A DNA stretch of 7,021 nt, from NCBI GenBank assembly GCA_025360565.1, contig JANYBY010000166.1, positions 1 through 7,021 of the forward strand, read 5' to 3'. This document shows positions 1-6,449 of the stretch, in pieces. This stretch comes from Bacteroidota bacterium. GTDB taxonomy: Bacteria; Bacteroidota; Bacteroidia; B-17B0; Aurantibacillaceae. The position numbers and the translations under genes were made by a program. Under the pieces are notes generated by a model that worked only from the letters and a program-made list of their open reading frames with translations, made no database searches and had not been told where the DNA came from. Numbering within the stretch: the stretch's first letter is position 1; the number at the start of each line of letters is the position of its first letter.

Positions 1-88
1 CAAAAAGCGCCAGCTCCTCGATACCAAATTGAGAGGCAAGGGATTTTTTTTCCTTTTTTAGTATGTGTAATACTTGTTGACTTGACAT
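1..88 (-). CDS. MNT-type nucleotidyltransferase, N-terminal fragment cut by the left window edge
   Basis: Only the first 29 codons lie in the window. The peptide begins MSSQQVLHILKKEKK and ends in FGIEELALF, followed by the first base (G) of the next codon. This matches the start of small nucleotidyltransferase-fold proteins (NTP_transf_2 family, as in MntA antitoxins): a helix with a 'hxxLxxxFGhxxLxLFGS' pattern leading into the catalytic GSxxxG...DxD motif, which would lie outside the window. The ATG at 88-86 is the only plausible start because an in-frame TAA (100-98) stands 12 bases upstream. The family often pairs with a HEPN-domain toxin gene, but no partner is visible here. Codons 11-15 contain A6 and A8 runs. 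The family call rests on a short peptide; the missing catalytic residues could not be checked. A non-TA nucleotidyltransferase remains possible. Confidence 0.7.
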   Translation of the reverse strand, partial: MSSQQVLHILKKEKKSLASQFGIEELALF

Positions 89-144
89 ACAACAAATTTA
101 GCGAATTTTTCAGCACTAAATAACACCGAACCAAAAATAGAACT

Positions 145-2295
145 TTATTTTTCTAAGATCTTAAATTCTGTACGGCGGTTATTTTGGCGGCCTTCATCCG
201 TATCATTGGTATCAATAGGTTTGGTTTCGCCATAGCCTTTTGCTACTAATCGAGATGCTGAAATGCCTTTGCCAATTAAATAACTTACCACAGAATTAGA
301 ACGGCTGTCGCTCAATTTCATATTGTATTCATCGGAGCCCTTACTGTCGGTATGACTTCCCAACTCAATTTTTATGGTTGGGTTATCGTTTAATAATTTT
401 ATCAACCGCTCCAATTCATTTGCCGATTCGGGGCGAATGGTAGCTTTATCAAAATCAAAGAAAATATTCTTTAACACAATAATACTTCCGATCTCGATCT
501 TCTTTAAAGCTACATCCTTTGTAAACTCTTGGTAATCGGCGCCCTCAGGCAAATTAAAATTTTCGGAATGAAATAAGTATCCATCTCTTTTAACGGCAAG
601 ACCGTAGTTTTTACCGCTTGGCAGCGTAACAAGATATTTTCCGGTGGCGCTGTTTGATTTAAATGTAGCGATCACAACGTTCTTATCATTATCAACCAAT
701 TCAATTGCAGACTCTAATGGCTGATTGGTTTTGGCATCGGTAACAACACCTTTTAAAATGGTAACCTTTGCCATTTTAACTTCCACTTCGTTCTCAACTT
801 TTAAATTACTAACCGGATTGGCACGCATGGCTATTAACTGATCTGAAGAATTTAAGAGAGGTGTTTTTTCAGGACCTAAAAATGTAATTCTATAAAGATC
901 TTTATCACCAAAACCTCCGGTTTTAGCAGAAGCAAAATAAGCGCGGCTTCCGCTGCCACTCACCACAAAAAACACATCGTCATCGGGCCCGTTAATTGGG
1001 TAACCTAAGTTAACCGGCTTAGACCATAAACCATTTGGTGCAAGAGTTGTTTTAAAAATATCGTAACCACCCATAGTGTTGTGGCCTTTGCTGCTAAAAT
1101 ACATGGTAACACCATCAGGGTGCATAAACACGGCCTCTTCGCCATATTTAGTATTGATCATTGAGCCAATATTTTTTGCAGGCCCCCATTCTCCCTTCAC
1201 ATCCATATCGCTGTAATAAATATCCCTATCGCCAAGGCCCGATTCTTTATCGCTCACAAAATAGAGACGTTTTCCGTCAAACGATGTACTTACACTAGAT
1301 TCGTGATACCTTGTATTAATGTTTTTATTCATATGTACAGGCGCTTCCCAATCTGCACCAAACAAGGTGCTCTCATAAAGATCTCCGCCGTCTTTCCCCG
1401 AATGGCGATACACGTATAATTTACTTCCATCGGGCGACAAACCTGCGGCGGCATCGTGTCCGTCTGAATTTACATTTTTACTTAATTGCGTTGAGGTTTG
1501 CCACTTGCCGTTTTTTTTGTACGATACATACACATCTTCATAATACCCATTATCGCCATCATCGCGTTTACCTCCGGTTGAATTATCACGGCGCGCCGTA
1601 AAAATAACAGTTTCCTCATCGGCGGTAATAGATGGGCCGTAATCGGGCCAGGAAGTGTTTACCTCAGAACCAAGATTATCTACAAACACACGTTCAGGTT
1701 TTGCGCTTAATTCTTTACCAACATTACACTCTGCAATTTTTTTATTTACGTCGTCGATCTCATATGGATTTTTTCCTTTCGCCTGTATGTGTGCAAGGTA
1801 AACTTTGTAATACTGAATGGCCAAGTCCCATTTATCATTTAAGTGATAGGCCCATGCCAGCCAATAATAATCATCCGGTTCCACTTCACCGTCTAATTTA
1901 ATTACGGTTTCAAAAAACTTTAATGTTTCGGGGTTTGAAGGATCACTAATGAACCAAATAAAACCGAGCATGTAATTTAAACGCGCGTTCTTAGGATTAA
2001 ATTTTTGGGCTTCCATTAAAGGTGATAACGCGTCTCTAAAATTTTTGTATCCGGCTTTGCGATAATCGTATTGGCTAACGGGAAGATATTTAAATTCTGA
2101 AACAAAACCTCTTCTAAAATCGTCAAACTCGCGGCGGCCTTGCATAAAAAATTCAATGCCAATATCCAATTGTTTGCGCGCGGCTTTTAATTCATCTTTT
2201 CTCCCCGGAAAATTATCTTTTTCAAATTCAACCGTTTGAGCCGGAAGTAAAAATGCTAAAGCGAGAAAGGTTAGTAAGTATATTAATTTTTTCAT
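145..2295 (-). CDS. PorE-like OmpA family protein (TPR, PD40 propeller, CRD, OmpA C-terminal domain)
   Basis: This is a probable periplasmic, peptidoglycan-binding envelope protein of 716 residues. Domains in order: a signal peptide (about 1-20, ending LLPAQ, no lipobox Cys); a TPR-like helical region (about 83-190); and five PD40/WD40-like repeats starting near residues 221, 284, 335, 388 and 441, with recurring 'DGxxLYF...GxxDIY' patterns. Then follow a carboxypeptidase-regulatory-like beta domain (about 512-590, opening LKGVVTDAKTNQPL) and an OmpA_C domain (about 609-713). The OmpA domain has IFFDFDKATI, Asp-650 in SHTD and Arg-665 in LSDSR; their 15-residue spacing equals that of the diaminopimelate-binding Asp/Arg pair of OmpA. 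This order is that of Porphyromonas PorE (PG1058), which links the type IX secretion system to peptidoglycan. Bacteroidota carry several paralogues with this layout, so the PorE role is inferred and no symbol is given. It lies 92 bases downstream of the TPR gene on the same strand. Confidence 0.9.
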   Translation of the reverse strand: MKKLIYLLTFLALAFLLPAQTVEFEKDNFPGRKDELKAARKQLDIGIEFFMQGRREFDDFRRGFVSEFKYLPVSQYDYRKAGYKNFRDALSPLMEAQKFNPKNARLNYMLGFIWFISDPSNPETLKFFETVIKLDGEVEPDDYYWLAWAYHLNDKWDLAIQYYKVYLAHIQAKGKNPYEIDDVNKKIAECNVGKELSAKPERVFVDNLGSEVNTSWPDYGPSITADEETVIFTARRDNSTGGKRDDGDNGYYEDVYVSYKKNGKWQTSTQLSKNVNSDGHDAAAGLSPDGSKLYVYRHSGKDGGDLYESTLFGADWEAPVHMNKNINTRYHESSVSTSFDGKRLYFVSDKESGLGDRDIYYSDMDVKGEWGPAKNIGSMINTKYGEEAVFMHPDGVTMYFSSKGHNTMGGYDIFKTTLAPNGLWSKPVNLGYPINGPDDDVFFVVSGSGSRAYFASAKTGGFGDKDLYRITFLGPEKTPLLNSSDQLIAMRANPVSNLKVENEVEVKMAKVTILKGVVTDAKTNQPLESAIELVDNDKNVVIATFKSNSATGKYLVTLPSGKNYGLAVKRDGYLFHSENFNLPEGADYQEFTKDVALKKIEIGSIIVLKNIFFDFDKATIRPESANELERLIKLLNDNPTIKIELGSHTDSKGSDEYNMKLSDSRSNSVVSYLIGKGISASRLVAKGYGETKPIDTNDTDEGRQNNRRTEFKILEK

Positions 2296-2387
2296 ATGTA
2301 GATAATTTGTTTTTTAGTTGTCATATGGAATACGCCACGCATCTTTATTCCACTTTTGTAGCTTGGGGCACGGCTATTTCATATATA

Positions 2388-3437
2388 TTATTCGCAAGAA
2401 GAGTTTATAAATGCTTTAGCGCTTTCTACACCCAACGTTAGCGCTTTTTTCCAATCGGCACAAGAACCGTCTGTGTCGCGCAGCATTTGGCGGGCAATGC
2501 CACGGTTATAATAAGCAGCGCCATTCTTTTCATCATGATCTATTGCCAGCTTAGCCATTGATTCGGCTTTTTTATAATCTTTATTTTTTAAAGCGATGGA
2601 AGAAAGATTATTGTAACAAAAAGAATTATCCGGGTCTTTTTTCAAAGCATCTTCAAAATCAGTTTGCGCGGCCTTTAAATTATTGCTCTCAAAATTTGCC
2701 GCGCCCCTGTTAATTAAGGCAGTTAAGTAGGCGGGATTTTTTTGATACGCAGCCGAATAAGCTTCAACCGCTTTAGTATAATTTTTATTTAAACGATAAG
2801 CCGAACCCAAATTATTATGAATAAATACAAGAGAACCATCAATGCTTAACGCTTTTTCGTAATCGGCAATAGCGCCTGCATAATCACCTTTGGAGCGCTT
2901 AACACTTGCCCGGTCGTTATACGCGTAAACGTATTGTGGGTTTGAAGTAATTGCCTGCGAATAAAACGTAATAGCTTTATCGGGCTCGTTCGATTCGTAA
3001 TGTGCCAAACCCTTGTAGTAAGCGGCTTCGGCGTGTGTTGGCTTTAATTTTAAACAATAATCTAACGCAACCTGTTCGCTGTCTTTCTGATTGGTTTCAA
3101 AAAAGATCAATCCTTTATTAAAATACGTATCCGGATTTTGCGGATTTATTTTTATGGCATCGTTAATATCCTTAATGGCTTCGGCGTGTTTTTTTAAATG
3201 GGTATAAGCAATGGCGCGGTTTGCAAGCGCTTTATCAAAATTTGGTTTTGCGGTAAGCGCTTTGGTAAACATATCAACCGCTGTAGTTGGATCGTTTTTT
3301 TTAAGCGCTGCTAAGCCATTATTATAATCCAATTCGGCCAGCTGGTCGGGCGTCATATTCGTGGCAACTTTTACAGTATCCTGCGCGTTTAAAAACGCCG
3401 AACATATAAAAAATAAACCGAGTAAACTTTTCTTCAT
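2388..3437 (-). CDS. Secreted nine-repeat TPR protein
   Basis: This 349-residue protein is almost entirely tetratricopeptide repeats and should act as a protein-binding scaffold; its partner is unknown. The signal peptide (about 1-19, ending FLNAQ) predicts export to the periplasm or outer membrane. Cys-12 lies in the hydrophobic core but lacks a good lipobox. Nine TPRs follow with no insertions: the small residue at TPR position 8 recurs at 41, 75, 109, 143, 177, 211, 245, 279 and 313, exactly 34 apart. The C-terminus has the 'GxCxDWxxAxxLG...C' signature often seen ending Bacteroidota TPR proteins, with Cys-326 and Cys-348 that could form a disulfide after export. The start is secure because an in-frame TAA directly abuts the ATG. 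It lies upstream of the PorE-like gene and is divergent from the CHAT gene. No catalytic domain is visible. Confidence 0.88.
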   Translation of the reverse strand: MKKSLLGLFFICSAFLNAQDTVKVATNMTPDQLAELDYNNGLAALKKNDPTTAVDMFTKALTAKPNFDKALANRAIAYTHLKKHAEAIKDINDAIKINPQNPDTYFNKGLIFFETNQKDSEQVALDYCLKLKPTHAEAAYYKGLAHYESNEPDKAITFYSQAITSNPQYVYAYNDRASVKRSKGDYAGAIADYEKALSIDGSLVFIHNNLGSAYRLNKNYTKAVEAYSAAYQKNPAYLTALINRGAANFESNNLKAAQTDFEDALKKDPDNSFCYNNLSSIALKNKDYKKAESMAKLAIDHDEKNGAAYYNRGIARQMLRDTDGSCADWKKALTLGVESAKAFINSSCE

Positions 3438-3481
3438 TTAGTAGTTGTTAAAGCATTAAATATATATAAATATTTACTATA

Positions 3482-3508
3482 AAAACATAATTACTCATAA
3501 AATGTCAA
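3482..3508 (-). promoter_or_regulatory. Tentative promoter of the TPR gene
   Basis: Read on the minus strand, TATGTTTT (3489-3482) matches seven of eight positions of the Bacteroidota -7 element TAnnTTTG. A TTG (3508-3506) lies 16 bases upstream, slightly short of the usual -33 spacing. Transcription would start near 3475, giving a leader of roughly 40 bases before the ATG at 3437. The region is so AT-rich that chance matches are likely. Confidence 0.28.
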
Positions 3509-3510
3509 TG

Positions 3511-3538
3511 TTTGTCCATAACTCAAAATATATATTTG
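3511..3538 (+). promoter_or_regulatory. Probable promoter of the TPR-CHAT gene
   Basis: TATATTTG at 3531-3538 fits the Bacteroidota -7 consensus TAnnTTTG at every fixed position. TTTG at 3511-3514 lies 16 bases upstream, near the expected -33 position. Transcription would start about 3543-3546, leaving a leader of roughly 50 bases before the ATG at 3594. The -7 box is embedded in the near-palindrome CAAAATATATATTTG (3524-3538). This is a consensus match only; AT-rich context raises the chance of coincidence. Confidence 0.5.
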
Positions 3539-3593
3539 GTATTAATTGTACTTACACCAATATTTAAATAATTTAGTAGCTTAATTCACAAGT

Positions 3594-6407
3594 ATGTTAA
3601 AACGTCATTTTATAATTTCGGGGCTTATCATCCTTAAGCTTACCGCTGTTTCTCAAACAAAACTCGAAAGTTGGTGGGACAAGAAAATGGAAGGAGCCAA
3701 GAATAAAATTAAACGCGGCACTTCGGATAAGTGGGAAAAAAACCGCCAGGCTTACGATGAAAGTAATTTTAATTATTCTATTTCTTTTTTAGATAATAGT
3801 GGTTTATTTGAAACCGATGAAAAGGGAAATGCCCTTGTGACATCCATGAGCAGCCGTTTTTCGGGCGACCTCTCTAAAACTACAGAGCAGGAAGCGTACG
3901 GTTTTTTAAAGAATGGCGAAATGTTCTTTGCCGGCAATAAATATTATTTTGCCGAACAAAGTTTTATTAGGGCGCAAGCCTTATACGAAAACAACAGTAA
4001 AACAGCTGACCATAATTACAGCCAAACGCTTTGCGATCTGGGATTGCTTTACCAATCGCGTGGCATGTACACCAAAGCACTGCCCTTTAACGAAAAAGCA
4101 TTAGAGATAAGAAAAACAGGAGAAAATAAAGGAATGCATATTGTTTCGATAAATAATTTGGCAGAGCTGAAAAAAGAAACCGGTAATTATACTGATGCTG
4201 AAATTGGATTTAAGCAAGCGCTTGAAATGGCTAAAACTATTCACGATTCGTTGGCCATGGCGCTAGTGTATAATAACCTGGCCATGCTGTACCTTGAAAT
4301 GAATAATTTACCATTCGCCGAGAGTCATATGCTTTTAAGTTTGGCCGAAGCAAAAAAAGCGATGGAGGAAAGCGAAAGTAATTTTATTAAACTGCAGATA
4401 AACCTTGCCAATGTTTACAAATTCGAAAAAAATTACGATAAGGCCGAATCGCTTTATAAAACTGCCATTTGGATGAAGGAAAGAAAACTCGGATCACATC
4501 CCGATTTGGCGCATTTAAAAAAGGGATTGGCGCAATTGTATATGGAGATGGGCAAGAACGATGAGGTGGAAAAATTATTAAAAGACGCATACAGCATTGA
4601 TAAACGAAAACTGGGAGAAAAAAATCCGGCAACTATTTCCGTTAAACAAGAGCTGGCCAATTTTTACCGCTTTACAAATAATAATGAAAAAGCATTAGAA
4701 TTTATTACCGATGTTGTTCAATTAAAAAAAGAGATTTACGGAGAAGGGCATCCAAATTATATTCAGGCCTTAGAAGATCTAGCGTTAACTCAATGGCAGG
4801 GGGCAAGGTACAACGAAGCAAAAGTGAGTTACAAAACCGTAATTGATAATACGCTTAATTACATAAATACATTTTTTAATTCGCTTAACGACAATGAAAA
4901 AACACTGTATTGGGAAAAAACAAATATTCGTTTGCAGCGCTTTTATTCTTTCGCGACCGCTAATTATAAGAACGACGCGGAACTAACAACGCAGCTTTAT
5001 AACACGGTAATAAATACGAAAGGATTTTTATTAAGCAACTCTTCAAAGATCCGAAACATTATTTCGTCGAGTACCGATGAGTCGCTAAAGAAAACGTATT
5101 CGCAATGGCTGGAAACCAAAGAAAGTTTAAATCAGGCATACCAATTAAGCAAAGAAGAAATTGCCGAGCAAAAAATAAATGTAGATAGTTTAAAGAACCG
5201 CACCAACGATCTTGAACGAGAACTTTCGCAAAAAAGCGCGCTGTTTAAAGATGCCAAGTCGGATAGTTTAATGAGTTATGAAACCATTCAAAAACAATTA
5301 AAACCCGAGGATGCCGCCGTTGAGGTAATGCAGCTGAATGAGTATAAGAACGGCTTTACAGGCAAAGGCAATTACATAGCGCTTTTAATAAAAGCGAAAG
5401 AAATAAAATTGGTGGAATTGGGAAACACAGATGACATTTCGAAAGCCATTTTAGAATTCAGAGATAAAACCATAAACCAGAAACCCGAAAACGAAGCTTA
5501 CGCGGCAACGTGGAAACCGTTAGACATAGAGTTGAGTAAGATCTCGAAATTATATTTATCGCTGGATGGGGCTTATCACCAATTAAGTATTAACGCGTTA
5601 AAAGATTCAACGGGAAAATATTTAGTAGATAAATATACTTTGCAGTTTGTGGGCAACACAAAAGATATTTTAGATGTAAAACAAAGCGAAAGCTCAACCG
5701 CTAAACCAACTTCGGCCTTTTTAATTGGCAATCCCTTGTATGGCAAAAGTGGCGCTATTGAACAATTGCCGGGCACCGAAACCGAAGTGAAGAACATAAG
5801 TAAATTGTTGGCAACCTATAAAGTAAAAACCACCACGTTGTTTGGAAAAGACGCTACGGAGGCAAAAGTGAAGGAAATAAATTCGCCAAGTATTTTGCAC
5901 ATTGCAACGCACGGATATTTTTTGGCGGATCTAAGTCAGATGGAAACCACAAAAGTATTAGGCGTTGATCTGGCCGCAGCAAAAGAAAATCCTTTATTGC
6001 GAAGCGGAGTTTTATTAGCGGGTTGCGATAATGTATTTGATGCAACATATAAGCCGGCGGCTAATACCGAGAATGGAGTGTTAACCGCTTTTGAAGCCAT
6101 GAGTTTAAATTTGGATCACACCGATCTTGTAGTATTAAGTGCCTGCGAAACCGGCTTGGGCAGTGTAAAGCAAGGCGAAGGCGTTTACGGTTTGCAGCGT
6201 GCGTTCTTAATTGCCGGCGCAAAAAGTATTATTATGAGTTTGTGGAGCGTGAGCGATGAGGCCACGATGGAACTAATGACCTTGTTTTATAACAACTACG
6301 CTAAGAGCGGGCACAAACAGCAAGCCTTTTCCGATGCCATTAAACAATTAAAAGTAAAATACAAGGACCCGTATTTTTGGAGCGCGTTTGTAATGTTAAG
6401 TAAGTAG
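3594..6407 (+). CDS. Exported TPR-CHAT domain protein (caspase-family peptidase)
   Basis: This is a putative cysteine endopeptidase of 937 residues with a TPR sensor or scaffold region; its substrate is unknown. A probable signal peptide (about 1-20, KR then a hydrophobic stretch interrupted by Lys-15, ending TAVSQ) suggests export. Kinesin-light-chain-like TPRs fill about 103-420, with the Leu-Ala helix motif recurring at about 189, 229, 271, 312, 354 and 396, spaced 40-42. A helical linker with coiled-coil character spans about 425-560. The CHAT domain (about 570-937) shows LSLDGAYHQLSINAL, QLPGTETEV, HIATHG with catalytic His-773, LSACETG with catalytic Cys-851, GEGVYGLQRAF, and a final DPYFWSAFVML typical of the family's end. 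The dyad is intact, so activity is expected. The ATG is fixed by an in-frame TAA 12 bases upstream (3582-3584). It is divergent from the TPR gene and converges with the next gene, 42 bases between stops. The export signal is the least certain part. Confidence 0.93.
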   Translation: MLKRHFIISGLIILKLTAVSQTKLESWWDKKMEGAKNKIKRGTSDKWEKNRQAYDESNFNYSISFLDNSGLFETDEKGNALVTSMSSRFSGDLSKTTEQEAYGFLKNGEMFFAGNKYYFAEQSFIRAQALYENNSKTADHNYSQTLCDLGLLYQSRGMYTKALPFNEKALEIRKTGENKGMHIVSINNLAELKKETGNYTDAEIGFKQALEMAKTIHDSLAMALVYNNLAMLYLEMNNLPFAESHMLLSLAEAKKAMEESESNFIKLQINLANVYKFEKNYDKAESLYKTAIWMKERKLGSHPDLAHLKKGLAQLYMEMGKNDEVEKLLKDAYSIDKRKLGEKNPATISVKQELANFYRFTNNNEKALEFITDVVQLKKEIYGEGHPNYIQALEDLALTQWQGARYNEAKVSYKTVIDNTLNYINTFFNSLNDNEKTLYWEKTNIRLQRFYSFATANYKNDAELTTQLYNTVINTKGFLLSNSSKIRNIISSSTDESLKKTYSQWLETKESLNQAYQLSKEEIAEQKINVDSLKNRTNDLERELSQKSALFKDAKSDSLMSYETIQKQLKPEDAAVEVMQLNEYKNGFTGKGNYIALLIKAKEIKLVELGNTDDISKAILEFRDKTINQKPENEAYAATWKPLDIELSKISKLYLSLDGAYHQLSINALKDSTGKYLVDKYTLQFVGNTKDILDVKQSESSTAKPTSAFLIGNPLYGKSGAIEQLPGTETEVKNISKLLATYKVKTTTLFGKDATEAKVKEINSPSILHIATHGYFLADLSQMETTKVLGVDLAAAKENPLLRSGVLLAGCDNVFDATYKPAANTENGVLTAFEAMSLNLDHTDLVVLSACETGLGSVKQGEGVYGLQRAFLIAGAKSIIMSLWSVSDEATMELMTLFYNNYAKSGHKQQAFSDAIKQLKVKYKDPYFWSAFVMLSK

Positions 6408-6449
6408 AGGAAAATAATCTTTCTGTTTTGCAGTAATACTATTATATTA

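Noticed and set aside
93..100. TAAATTTG on the minus strand, a perfect -7 consensus, just upstream of the nucleotidyltransferase start
   Set aside because: It ends only four bases before the ATG, so transcription would begin inside the start codon, and no TTG lies at the expected -33 spacing. It could be a leaderless promoter but is not supported well enough to list.
94..110. Weak inverted repeat AAATT-N5-AATTT near the 3' end of the PorE-like gene, as a terminator
   Set aside because: The stem is five A-T pairs only, and the T-run is on the wrong strand for termination of the minus-strand gene.
2296..2387. A separate promoter for the PorE-like gene in the 92-base gap
   Set aside because: No TAnnTTTG match is present on the minus strand. 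The GC-richer patch near 2361-2375 does not fold into a clear hairpin either, so read-through from the TPR gene is the simpler reading.
2388..3437. Lipoprotein call for the TPR protein based on Cys-12
   Set aside because: The residues before Cys-12 (LFFI) do not fit a lipobox and the Cys sits inside the hydrophobic core, with a better signal peptidase I site after NAQ.
4387..4660. Minus-strand open frames inside the TPR-CHAT gene
   Set aside because: Their translations have no domain pattern or plausible leader and lie wholly within a strongly coding gene on the other strand; they are shadow frames. The same applies to open frames at 1632-1901, 2253-2441, 3913-4104, 5576-5797, 5721-5912 and 5854-6048.
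3594..6407. Craspase-type (Cas7-11/Csx29) CRISPR association of the TPR-CHAT protein
   Set aside because: No CRISPR repeats or cas-like gene are in the window, and the protein appears to carry an export signal. It fits the common Bacteroidota exported TPR-CHAT group better.
6408..6449. Bidirectional terminator between the convergent CHAT and jelly-roll genes
   Set aside because: The 42-base gap holds only short AT pairings (such as ATAAT/ATTAT) and no GC-rich stem with a T-run, so no terminator can be supported.
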